Assembly: GCA_045628945.1 (NCBI GenBank)
Contig: JAZQQG010000030.1
Location: 1 to 44,882 of the forward strand
Direction: 5' to 3'
DNA length: 44,882 nucleotides
Source of the DNA: RGIG4034 sp045628945
GTDB lineage: Bacteria; Bacillota; Clostridia; Lachnospirales; Lachnospiraceae
The position numbers and the translations under genes are program-made. Position 1 is the stretch's first letter, and every line of letters begins with the position of its first letter. Below the pieces are notes generated by a model that was not told the DNA's origin, did no database searches, and saw nothing but the letters and a program-made list of their open reading frames with translations. Of the stretch, positions 25,601 through 34,073 are shown piece by piece.

Positions 25601-26611
25601 GTGCCGAACATCGCTTACGGTATCGACTTGGGTACCAGCAATATTAAAATCTACAGTCGTGTCAATGATTCCATCATCAATGAGAAAAATATGATTGCGA
25701 TTGAGAATAAGAAGTCGCTTTTTGCATACGGAGATTCCGCATATGAGATGTACGAGAAAGCGCCGAGCAACATTTGCATATCCTATCCGCTTAGTGCAGG
25801 TGTAATTGCGGATATTAAGAATATGGAGACCCTGGTAAAATTATTCCTTGCAGACAAAAAAGGAATGATTCATCCCGGGGAATACTTCATGTCCGTTCCA
25901 ACGGATGTTACCGAAGTGGAACGCAGAGCATTCTACGATCTGATCAAGGATGCCAATGTGAAGGCAAAAAACATTCTTGTGGTAGAGAAGGCCGTTGCCG
26001 ATGCCATCGGTATGGGCATCGATGTGAAAAATGCAGAAGGTGTTCTTACGGTAAATGTCGGTTACGATACCACCGAGATTTCCATTCTTTCTCTGGGCGG
26101 TATTGTGCTCAGTAAGTTATGTAAGGTGGGCGGATATAAGTTTGATGATGCCATCAAGAATATGATTCGTAAGGAATTTAAATTAATTATCGGCGGGAAA
26201 ACAGCCGAGAAGGTAAAGATTCAATTACAGGAGCTGGAAGAAGAGGGCAAACCTGCCCTGGTTTACGGCCGTGATATTATCTCGGGGCTTCCCGTTGAGC
26301 GAGAGATTCCTACGGATATGATTGATCAGTGTTTGTTGGAATATTTCAAGGTGATTATTGATAATGTGAAGATGCTGCTTGAGCAGACTCCTCCGGAACT
26401 TTCTGCCGATATCTACCGACAGGGCATTTATCTTTCCGGCGGTGCTGCGTCCATCAGCCGCTTTGCTTATCTTTTATCCAAGGGAACCGGCCTTAAGGTA
26501 AACTTGGCCGAGGAACCTCAATTAACGGTTGTGCATGGGCTTGAAACAATTATTAAGAACAATCATTACCGTTCGGTTGCACATGATCTGGAAGGTACAC
26601 TTAAGAAATGA
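25601..26611 (+). CDS. mreB: Divergent MreB-like actin, rod-shape protein
   Basis: 336 residues from a GTG start with a GAGGGG site upstream. It is an actin-fold protein expected to form membrane filaments that guide the elongation machinery (MreC, MreD, RodA, PBP2, all encoded next). The first phosphate loop GIDLGTSNIKIY (residues 7-18), SVPTDVTEVERRA and the C-terminal YLSGGAASI adenosine motif are present. The second phosphate loop is unusual: VNVGYDTTEISI (151-162) instead of the common DIGGGTTEVAV, so the Mg-side Asp is Asn and the Gly run is broken. ATP turnover may be altered. Stop and mreC start overlap by 4 bases. Confidence 0.88.
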   Translation: MPNIAYGIDLGTSNIKIYSRVNDSIINEKNMIAIENKKSLFAYGDSAYEMYEKAPSNICISYPLSAGVIADIKNMETLVKLFLADKKGMIHPGEYFMSVPTDVTEVERRAFYDLIKDANVKAKNILVVEKAVADAIGMGIDVKNAEGVLTVNVGYDTTEISILSLGGIVLSKLCKVGGYKFDDAIKNMIRKEFKLIIGGKTAEKVKIQLQELEEEGKPALVYGRDIISGLPVEREIPTDMIDQCLLEYFKVIIDNVKMLLEQTPPELSADIYRQGIYLSGGAASISRFAYLLSKGTGLKVNLAEEPQLTVVHGLETIIKNNHYRSVAHDLEGTLKK

Positions 26612-27483
26612 GTCCTGTCGTAAAGAAGGAAAAAGAAAAGTTCAAATTGCCCAGCAAATACGTGCTGTTTTTATTGACTCTTGTATGCATGATTCTGATG
26701 GCTTTGTCTTTTTTCACCAATTTTATGGGCGGAGCTTTGAACTCGGTAAGCGGTACCCTTATTGTCCCGTTTCAAGAGGGAGTAAGTGCGGTCGGTACTT
26801 TTTTTGCGGATAAGGTTGACGAGTATAAGGATATGCGTCATGTTTATTCGGAAAATGAGGAATTGAAGGCACAGATCGAAGCACTGACCAATGAGAATAT
26901 TCTCTATAAGCAGGAACATTATGAACTTGAGAATCTTCGTGAATTGCTGCAATTGGATGATCAGTACAGCAATTACGATAAACTGGCGGCAACCATTATC
27001 GGGAAGGATGCCGGGAATTTCTATTCGAGTTTCATTATCAATCGTGGTGAGAAGGACGGCCTCTGTGTCAATATGAATGTGATTGCGGACGGTGGCCTTG
27101 TCGGACGTATTACGAAAGTAGGAGATCATTGGGCAAGGGTATTGGCGATCATTGATGATACCTCAAACGTATCCGCTATGGTGCTTAGTACCAGCGATAA
27201 TCTGATTGTTTCCGGTTCGATTGATTTGATGTATGATCGAAAGATTTCTTTTTCGCAGCTTTTGGATTCCAATGATTATGTTGCTGTCGGCGATAAAATC
27301 GTGACCAGTAATATTTCCGACAAATATCTTCCAGGAATTCTCATCGGTTATATCAGTGAGATTGAACTGAATTCCAACAATCTGTCGAAATCCGGTAAAT
27401 TAACACCGGTTGTTGACTTTGAGCATCTGTCGGATGTCTATGTAATCCTTACCCTGAAGCAGGAAATCAAAGAGAATGAATAA
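26608..27483 (+). CDS. mreC: Rod-shape protein MreC
   Basis: 291 residues. A short basic N-terminus and one membrane helix (about 14-34) are followed by a coiled coil (about 65-105, NEELKAQIEALTNENILYKQ) and the beta-rich outer domain with NRGEKDGLCVNMNVIADGGLVGRI and VDFEHLSDVYVILT at the end. MreC scaffolds PBP2 outside the membrane. It overlaps mreB by 4 bases and mreD by 8. Confidence 0.95.
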   Translation: MSPVVKKEKEKFKLPSKYVLFLLTLVCMILMALSFFTNFMGGALNSVSGTLIVPFQEGVSAVGTFFADKVDEYKDMRHVYSENEELKAQIEALTNENILYKQEHYELENLRELLQLDDQYSNYDKLAATIIGKDAGNFYSSFIINRGEKDGLCVNMNVIADGGLVGRITKVGDHWARVLAIIDDTSNVSAMVLSTSDNLIVSGSIDLMYDRKISFSQLLDSNDYVAVGDKIVTSNISDKYLPGILIGYISEIELNSNNLSKSGKLTPVVDFEHLSDVYVILTLKQEIKENE

Positions 27484-28024
27484 AGCTACCCTTAAGAGAA
27501 TACTGTTAATCACAGTAAGTATATGGATCGCGTTCCTTCTGCAGACAACCTTCTGTAAATGGATTTCCTTTGGGCTTGCTTCCGCCAATCTTTGTCTTGT
27601 GGTTACGGTATCCATCGGATTTCTTCGAGGCAAAAAAGCAGGAATTTTTACAGGGTTCTTCTGTGGCTTGCTGATTGATGTTTTCTTTGGACTGATTCTG
27701 GGCTTTTATGCTCTTTGCTATATGTTTTTGGGTTATCTTTGCGGCTTTTTGTGTGATCCGTTTCATCATGAAGAATGGAAGTATCCGATTCTTCTTGTTA
27801 CAGGATGTGATCTTGCACTGAACCTATTTGTCTATGTGATATTTTTCCTGCTTCGCGGAAGATTTCACATTGGAATGGTTTTCCTTCGGATTATTTTGCC
27901 GGAGGCGGTATATTCCATCGTATTTGCCCTTCTGATTTATCCTTTTTTGCGATTCCTCTTCCAAAAGATTGAGGACGGCGAAAAGGTGAAGGAGACTAAG
28001 AATGTTTCAGGAATTAAGGAATAG
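27476..28024 (+). CDS. mreD: Rod-shape protein MreD
   Basis: 182 residues with five or six membrane helices and a short charged C-terminal tail. The MreD pattern is visible: an N-terminal helix with LLQTTF, then PNL-like SANLCLVVTVSIGFLRGKKAGIFTGFFCGLLIDVFFG. It completes the mreBCD set and overlaps mreC by 8 bases and the PBP2 gene by 23, which suggests tight translational coupling. Confidence 0.93.
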   Translation: MNKATLKRILLITVSIWIAFLLQTTFCKWISFGLASANLCLVVTVSIGFLRGKKAGIFTGFFCGLLIDVFFGLILGFYALCYMFLGYLCGFLCDPFHHEEWKYPILLVTGCDLALNLFVYVIFFLLRGRFHIGMVFLRIILPEAVYSIVFALLIYPFLRFLFQKIEDGEKVKETKNVSGIKE

Positions 28025-30824
28025 ATTCTTCAAATTCATAACGTCCAGAGTCTTCATCATGGTTACAATTGTGGTGGCCATGGCTTTTATTCTGATTCAC
28101 CGCCTCTTCGTTCTGCAGATTGTGAACGGCCAAGATTATCTGGATAAATTCCAACTTAAAATCAAAAAGGAAAGAACGGTACCCGCAACCCGTGCGAATA
28201 TCTATGATCGTAACGGTGTTCTTTTGGCGTACAATGAGTTGGCATATTCCATTACGTTGGAGGATGTGTATGAGTCCGGCAGAGAGAAAAACGCTCTGTT
28301 AAACGAGACCATTCACAATATTCTTGCCATTATCGAAAAACACGGGGATTCCCTGTCTTTATCTTTTCATATTCGTGTCAACGAAAATGACGAATATGAA
28401 TTCACGGTTTCCGACGCGGCACTGTTACGATTCCTGGCAGACATCTACGGCTACGCCTCCGTGAACAGCTTAAAGTATGCGGAGAAAACCGCTTCGGCTC
28501 AGGATGTGATGGACCACCTGACTTCGTCAAGAAGGTATTCCGTTTCGGACAAATATTCCAAACAGGAAACCCTTGAGATTGTAACGGTTCGCTATGCTTT
28601 GGCGGCCAATTCCTATCAGAAATACATTGCGACCACCATTGCCAAGGATGTTAATGAGTCAACGGTTGCCGATATTTTGGAAAATTCCGATGTGTTGCCC
28701 GGTGTAAATGTGGCGGAGGATACGGTAAGACGCTACACAAACAGTGTATATTTCTCGAATATTTTGGGCTACACCGGCAGTATTTCGCAGGCCGAGCTTG
28801 CTGCCTACCGAGAAATTAATTCGAACTATACCTCCAATGATATGGTTGGTAAGACCGGAATCGAACAATCTCAAGAGCTTGTTTTACAGGGCGTTAAGGG
28901 AGTAGAAACCGTATATGTAGACAATTTGGGTCGTGTAATCGAGATTTCCGATCGCGTAGATCCCGAACCCGGACAGGATGTCTATCTTACCATTGATGCC
29001 GATCTTCAGATTGCCGTTTATCATATTCTGGAGCAGAAGATTGCCGGTATTCTTGTAAGTAAAATCGATAACATCAAGGAATTCGAGGCCGGAAGTACCT
29101 CCCAGAGTAAGATTCGAATTCCGATTTATGATGTGTATATTGCTCTTTTTGAGAACAATGTCATTAAGATGAAAAATCTCTCTTCCGAGGATGCGGGGGA
29201 GACCGCGCATAAGGTCTATTCGGATTTTGAGAATAAGTTGGCCTCTGTTTTAGCCGATCTTCGAAAAGATTTATTGGAGGGTTCTTTATCTTATTCGAAA
29301 CTGGCAAAAGAAAAACAGGCTTATCATACCTATCTGGTACAGGCACTAAGCTCCGCAAATGTGGGAATTATTGATACCTCGCTCATTGATACGTCGGATA
29401 AAACCTATATCGCATGGAAAAGCGAAGAGACAATCTCCATGAAGACGTATTTGAATTACTGTATCTCCCAGAACTGGATTAATGTGAAACGTCTGGAACT
29501 TGAGGATGCGTATGCGGACTCGTCGGAGATCTATGAGCGAATGGTGGATAACATTCTTGACCGTCTTTCGAAGGATCCTGAGTTTCATAAAATTGTGATT
29601 CGTTATATGATCAAGAATTCAAAACTCACCGGCAAGCAGATCTGTATGCTTCTGTATGAGGAGGGAATTGTTAATATTGATCGGGACGACTATGTAAGCC
29701 TATCGAACGGAAAAATGTCCGCCTATCAGTTTATGTTAAATCGTATCTCCAATCTGGACATTACGCCCGCTCAGTTAGCGCTGGATCCTTGTTCCGGCTC
29801 CGTGGTAATTACCGATCCGAATACCGGTGATGTCTTAGCATTGGTAACCTATCCAAGCTATGATAACAATAAGATGGCAAACCAGATTAATGCCGCCTAT
29901 TACAGTGAAGTTTTGAACGATAAAGCAAGACCGCTTTGGAATTATGCGACCCAGCAGACTACCGCTCCCGGATCGACTTTTAAGATGGTTACTGCCAGTG
30001 CAGCTTTGGAAGAAGGCGTTATCAGGGTGAAGGATACCGTAAAATGTGTCGGAACCTATGACCGTCTGTCCCCGACGATTTATAAGTGCTGGATATCCCC
30101 GGGACACCATAATGATATTAATGTCACAACCGCGCTTGCGAAGTCCTGCAACTTTTTCTTTTATGAGATGGGTTATCGTTTAAGTACCATCGGTACGGCC
30201 TATGACAGTAATGCCGGACTTGCGATGCTTGAAAAATATGCAGACCTTTTCGGATTAACGGAGACAAGCGGTGTTGAGATTCCGGAATCTCAGCCGCATG
30301 TATCGGATATGTATTCGGTTGTTTCCGCCATCGGACAGGGTACCAATGACTATACGACCATTGGACTTGCGCGCTATGTCTCTGCGGTTGCCAATAGCGG
30401 AACCGTTTATAATCTTACATTGATTGATAAGACGAAGAATCCGAAAACCGGAATGGAAACCGAGAATCATGCGGAAGTTCGTAATGTGATTGCCTTTAAA
30501 GATTCCACCTGGCGTGTTCTGCACGAGGGCATGAGACAGGTTGTGGAGAACAAGGCATATTATCGGAATCTGAATCTGGAAGTGGCCGGTAAAACCGGTA
30601 CCGCTCAGGAGTCAACACTACGTGCCACCCATGCACTGTTTGTAAGCTATGCACCTTACGAGAATCCTATGATTACCGTGACGGTTCGAATTGCGTTCGG
30701 TTATTCCTCGGACTACGCGGCTGAAACCGCAAAATCGGTCTATGAGTACTATTTTAGATTAAATGATGATGTCGTAAACGGTCGTGCGGACGAAATGGAA
30801 TCCGCGGGTCATACGCAGGATTAA
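28002..30824 (+). CDS. mrdA: Penicillin-binding protein 2, class B transpeptidase with large insertion
   Basis: 940 residues, against roughly 600-720 for most PBP2. One membrane helix (about 17-38) anchors it. The dimerisation domain starts with PATRANIYDRNG and holds GKTGIEQSQELVLQG. The transpeptidase has the Ser nucleophile in GSTFK (Ser658, Lys661), SCN (715-717) and KTG (864-866), all intact. Between DVYLTIDADLQ (about 326-336) and the SGSVVITDPNTGDVLAL strand (from about 595) lies some 240 residues of extra helical sequence in place of a short linker. It crosslinks lateral-wall peptidoglycan with RodA, encoded two genes on. FtsI-type assignment is possible, but the mreBCD context favours PBP2. 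Confidence 0.93.
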   Translation: MFQELRNRFFKFITSRVFIMVTIVVAMAFILIHRLFVLQIVNGQDYLDKFQLKIKKERTVPATRANIYDRNGVLLAYNELAYSITLEDVYESGREKNALLNETIHNILAIIEKHGDSLSLSFHIRVNENDEYEFTVSDAALLRFLADIYGYASVNSLKYAEKTASAQDVMDHLTSSRRYSVSDKYSKQETLEIVTVRYALAANSYQKYIATTIAKDVNESTVADILENSDVLPGVNVAEDTVRRYTNSVYFSNILGYTGSISQAELAAYREINSNYTSNDMVGKTGIEQSQELVLQGVKGVETVYVDNLGRVIEISDRVDPEPGQDVYLTIDADLQIAVYHILEQKIAGILVSKIDNIKEFEAGSTSQSKIRIPIYDVYIALFENNVIKMKNLSSEDAGETAHKVYSDFENKLASVLADLRKDLLEGSLSYSKLAKEKQAYHTYLVQALSSANVGIIDTSLIDTSDKTYIAWKSEETISMKTYLNYCISQNWINVKRLELEDAYADSSEIYERMVDNILDRLSKDPEFHKIVIRYMIKNSKLTGKQICMLLYEEGIVNIDRDDYVSLSNGKMSAYQFMLNRISNLDITPAQLALDPCSGSVVITDPNTGDVLALVTYPSYDNNKMANQINAAYYSEVLNDKARPLWNYATQQTTAPGSTFKMVTASAALEEGVIRVKDTVKCVGTYDRLSPTIYKCWISPGHHNDINVTTALAKSCNFFFYEMGYRLSTIGTAYDSNAGLAMLEKYADLFGLTETSGVEIPESQPHVSDMYSVVSAIGQGTNDYTTIGLARYVSAVANSGTVYNLTLIDKTKNPKTGMETENHAEVRNVIAFKDSTWRVLHEGMRQVVENKAYYRNLNLEVAGKTGTAQESTLRATHALFVSYAPYENPMITVTVRIAFGYSSDYAAETAKSVYEYYFRLNDDVVNGRADEMESAGHTQD

Positions 30825-30842
30825 GGAGAAATAAAAGAATTT

Positions 30843-31529
30843 ATGAAACAGCCGGTCATTCTCAAAATGTTTCCAAACGGAATCAGTATTCATATGGATC
30901 CGACCCTCCCTTTTGAGGAACTTGTCACCGAGGTAAAAGAGAAATTCCTTGAGGCAGAAGGCTTTTTTAAGGATGCCAAAATGGCATTGTCTTTTGAAGG
31001 CCGGGATCTGGATGAGGCAGAAGAGCGTGAACTGATTAAGACCATCGTGTCGGTTTCCAGCATTAAGATTATCTGCATTATCGGAAAAGACAATGATAAA
31101 AATAAGCTCTATGTAAAAGCGTTAAAGCAGGCGGTAAGCCTCGAAAACAAGGATGATGCAACGATTTATCGCGGTTGCCTGAAAAACGGCGATATCGTCG
31201 AATCCAAGAAAAATGTGATTATTGTCGGAGACGTCTATCCGGGTTGTGCGGTGTCTTCTGCCAAAGATGTTGTGATTCTGGGTGGTCTTTACGGAGAAGC
31301 CTACGCGGGAGTGTCCATGCCCGATGTGGAACCGGATGAGAAAATGCACTACATTGTCACCTTGGATCTTGCTCCGGAGCAGATGAAAATCGGTAATATC
31401 CGTTACATTCCCGAGAAAAAAGGAAAATGGCTGATGAAGCCCAAGTGGAATGCAAAGATTTCCTATGTGGAAGAGGATGCGATTGTAACGGAAAGCATCA
31501 CGAAGGATTTTCTTTCCAAATTATTGTAA
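30843..31529 (+). CDS. minC: Septum-site protein MinC
   Basis: 228 residues. The N-terminal FtsZ-inhibiting domain (about 1-100) is followed by the MinC beta-helix (about 108-228) with YRGCLKNGDIVESKKNVIIVGDVYPGC-type turns, GSV-like repeats, VVILGGLYGEAYAG and QMKIGNIRYIPEK. MinC blocks FtsZ ring formation away from midcell, normally recruited by MinD. In related clostridia minD and minE follow directly; here rodA begins 27 bases downstream and neither is in the window. The start at 30843 has AAGGAGAAATAAAAG upstream. Confidence 0.92.
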   Translation: MKQPVILKMFPNGISIHMDPTLPFEELVTEVKEKFLEAEGFFKDAKMALSFEGRDLDEAEERELIKTIVSVSSIKIICIIGKDNDKNKLYVKALKQAVSLENKDDATIYRGCLKNGDIVESKKNVIIVGDVYPGCAVSSAKDVVILGGLYGEAYAGVSMPDVEPDEKMHYIVTLDLAPEQMKIGNIRYIPEKKGKWLMKPKWNAKISYVEEDAIVTESITKDFLSKLL

Positions 31530-31556
31530 AAATTTGGTTATTACAGAAAGGGTATC

Positions 31557-32693
31557 ATGAAGGTTCATTATCAACTGAAATATTACAACTTCAGATTGAT
31601 TCTTTGGCTGATTGCCATCTCGATTATCGGAATTCTTGCCGTCGGCAGTGCAAATCCTGCTTACCAGGACAAGCAGATTTTGGGATTTGGTGTCGGTTTG
31701 TTCATGATGCTCGTTTTGTCATTTTTGGACTATTCCATCTTCCTAAAACTGTATTGGGTAATCTATATTGTGAACCTATTATTGCTTCTTGCCGTACGCT
31801 TTTTGGGTAATTCCGCAGGTGGTGCGAGACGTTGGTTTCAGGTCGTCGGAATCCGCTTCCAGCCCTCCGAATTTACTAAGATTTTATTGATTTTATTCTT
31901 CGCTCAGTTTATTATGAAATATAGGGAAAAATTGAATTCCATACGCATTTTGGGACTCATTGCGGGGCTGTCGGTTCTACCGTTATTTTTGATTGTGAGT
32001 CAGCCGGACTTATCGACAACAATTGTAATGGTTGTAGTACTAATCATTATGTTGTATCTCGGTGGCATCAGCTGGAAGCTTGTTTTAAGCGCTTTTCTGA
32101 TTGCGGTTCCGACGATTATTATTCTTTTAACCGTAGTACTGCAGGAGGACCAGGGATTATTGAAGGATTATCAGCAGGTTCGTATTTTGGCTTGGCTGAA
32201 CCCTTCCGAATATTCCACGACCGAAGGTCTTCAGCAATCGAATTCCATTATGGCAATCGGTTCCGGTCTTTTATGGGGGAAAGGCTTGAACAATAACGTC
32301 ATCGGTTCGGTGAAGAACGGTAATTTTATTTCCGCACCGCAGACAGACTTTATCTATGCAATCATTGGCGAGGAAATGGGCTTTGTGGGGGCAAGTGCCG
32401 TACTTATTCTTTTGTTTGTGATTGCCGTAGAATGCTTCTTGATCGGTCGTAGGGCCAAAGATCTTGCCGGTCGATTGATTGCATGTTCTGTCGGGATGTT
32501 GATTGCCACACAAAGTTTCTTAAACATCTCGGTTGCGACAGGACTTCTACCGAATACCGGTATTCCGTTACCTTTTGTGAGTTACGGTTTGTCGTCGTTG
32601 GTGTCTTTGTACATCGGTATGGGATTTGTATTAAATATTGGTCTTCAGAGAACGAAACCTCAGAAGACAACAGAGAGGGGTTACAACTTATGA
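31557..32693 (+). CDS. rodA: RodA/FtsW-family peptidoglycan glycosyltransferase
   Basis: 378 residues with about ten membrane helices. SEDS-family marks are GGARRWFQVVGIRFQPSEFTK, the SQPDLSTT loop, the outer loop holding QTDFIYAIIGEEMGF, and the final LPNTGIPLPFVSYGLSSL. It polymerises lipid II glycan strands with its cognate class B PBP, here the PBP2 two genes upstream. Position in the mre cluster supports RodA over FtsW. GAAAGGG precedes the ATG; the stop overlaps mgsA by ATGA. Confidence 0.94.
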   Translation: MKVHYQLKYYNFRLILWLIAISIIGILAVGSANPAYQDKQILGFGVGLFMMLVLSFLDYSIFLKLYWVIYIVNLLLLLAVRFLGNSAGGARRWFQVVGIRFQPSEFTKILLILFFAQFIMKYREKLNSIRILGLIAGLSVLPLFLIVSQPDLSTTIVMVVVLIIMLYLGGISWKLVLSAFLIAVPTIIILLTVVLQEDQGLLKDYQQVRILAWLNPSEYSTTEGLQQSNSIMAIGSGLLWGKGLNNNVIGSVKNGNFISAPQTDFIYAIIGEEMGFVGASAVLILLFVIAVECFLIGRRAKDLAGRLIACSVGMLIATQSFLNISVATGLLPNTGIPLPFVSYGLSSLVSLYIGMGFVLNIGLQRTKPQKTTERGYNL

Positions 32694-33085
32694 ATATCGC
32701 ATTAATAGCGCACGATTCCAAAAAACAGTTGATGCAGAACTTCTGCATTGCTTATCGTGGAATTTTGGCAAAAAATGATCTTTTTGCAACAGGAACCACG
32801 GGACGACTGATTGAGGACGTGACGAATTTAAGTATTCATAAATATTTAGCGGGACATCTGGGCGGAGAGCAGCAGATGGGAGCGCAGATTGAGCATAATC
32901 AGATCGATTTGGTGATCTTTTTACGAGATCCGCTGACTCCGAAGTCTCATGAACCGGATGTAAATAATATTGTGAAATTGTGTGATATTCACAATATTCC
33001 TTTGGCAACGAATTTGGCCAGTGCGGAATTATTGATTAAATCTTTGGATCGAGGAGACATGGAGTGGCGTGAGATGTACAAGTAG
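32690..33085 (+). CDS. mgsA: Methylglyoxal synthase
   Basis: 131 residues from the ATG at 32690 (GAGAGGGG about nine bases upstream). It makes methylglyoxal from dihydroxyacetone phosphate, a phosphate-releasing bypass of lower glycolysis. Family motifs: IALIAHDSKK, LFATGTTGRLI, HLGGEQQMGAQI, IDLVIFLRDP, HEPDVNNI and IPLATNLASAELLI. The conserved Asp80, His87 and Asp90 equivalents of E. coli Asp91, His98 and Asp101 are present, but the expected catalytic-base Asp (E. coli Asp71 in GGDQQ) is Glu60 here. The gene follows rodA with a 4-base overlap, a gene order I recall from other Lachnospiraceae. Confidence 0.92.
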   Translation: MNIALIAHDSKKQLMQNFCIAYRGILAKNDLFATGTTGRLIEDVTNLSIHKYLAGHLGGEQQMGAQIEHNQIDLVIFLRDPLTPKSHEPDVNNIVKLCDIHNIPLATNLASAELLIKSLDRGDMEWREMYK

Positions 33086-34049
33086 TAAGATTCGTTTCTT
33101 ATCTTGCATCTTGATTGTTATTCTTTTATCGGCATGCGGACGTGTGAAGGTAGATATGGCCTACGACGTCGATTATCCGGTATCGGGATACATGATTCTG
33201 CCTGCAGACGATTCGATTATTGCCGAGTCGTTTGCGGCTTCTTTGTGTGTGTCCGAAGGAACGAATGCCTATGATACGACTGTTGATCTAAGTGCGGTCA
33301 GCACTGCCGGTTTATTTGATATTACGAATCATGAAACCTTGTTTGCCAAAGATATCTATAAGCGTCATAATCCGGCATCTTTAACGAAGGTAATGACTGC
33401 GCTGGTGGTTCTTCGATACGGGAATCTGACGGATATGATCACGGTTTCGGATACGGTGAATACACTTCCCTATGAGGCAAGTGTATGTGGCTTGGCACCG
33501 GGAGATACTTTGACTTTGGATCAAGCTTTACATGCTTTGCTGATTTCTTCTGCAAATGATGCAGCGATTGCGATTGCAGAGCATATGGGCGGAAGTATTT
33601 CCGGTTTTGCCCAGATGATGAATGAGGAAGCCAAAGCCATCGGTGCAACTTCCAGTCATTTTAAAAATCCTCACGGTCTTACGGAAGAGGACCATTATGT
33701 GACCGCTTATGATATGTACCTGATTTTTAACGAAGCGTTAAAATACGATACGTTTACCGAGATTATTGCCATGTCATCTTATACGACCCAGTATTCCAAT
33801 GCAAAGGGTAAAACCGTTGAGATGAATGAGAATACAACGAATTACTATCTGAACGGTAAAGCCAAATCTCCCAATAAGATTACCGTGATCGGCGGTAAGA
33901 CCGGCACCACCAATGCGGCGGGAAATTGTTTGATTATTTATTCCAAGGATATTTACGGGAATTCTTACATATCTGTGATTCTGGGATCTATGGAACGTCA
34001 GCTTCTTTATAAACAGATGACGGAATTATTGAATGAGATTACCCAATAA
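33069..34049 (+). CDS. Lipoprotein D-alanyl-D-alanine carboxypeptidase (S11 family)
   Basis: 326 residues from a GTG start (GGAG five bases upstream, inside mgsA). A lipoprotein signal ends in ILLSAC with the lipid Cys near residue 22, so the enzyme should be tethered outside by its Cys; lspA for cleaving such signals is nearby. Active-site motifs are complete: SLTK (in NPASLTKVMTA, near 104-107), SAN (SSANDAA, near 157-160) and KTG (GGKTGTT, near 277-279). It trims the terminal D-Ala of peptidoglycan pentapeptides, limiting crosslinking. The usual C-terminal amphipathic anchor of PBP5-type enzymes is absent, which fits lipid anchoring instead. Confidence 0.92.
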   Translation: MRCTSSKIRFLSCILIVILLSACGRVKVDMAYDVDYPVSGYMILPADDSIIAESFAASLCVSEGTNAYDTTVDLSAVSTAGLFDITNHETLFAKDIYKRHNPASLTKVMTALVVLRYGNLTDMITVSDTVNTLPYEASVCGLAPGDTLTLDQALHALLISSANDAAIAIAEHMGGSISGFAQMMNEEAKAIGATSSHFKNPHGLTEEDHYVTAYDMYLIFNEALKYDTFTEIIAMSSYTTQYSNAKGKTVEMNENTTNYYLNGKAKSPNKITVIGGKTGTTNAAGNCLIIYSKDIYGNSYISVILGSMERQLLYKQMTELLNEITQ

Positions 34050-34073
34050 GTACTGTTAAGGATATGTCTATAT

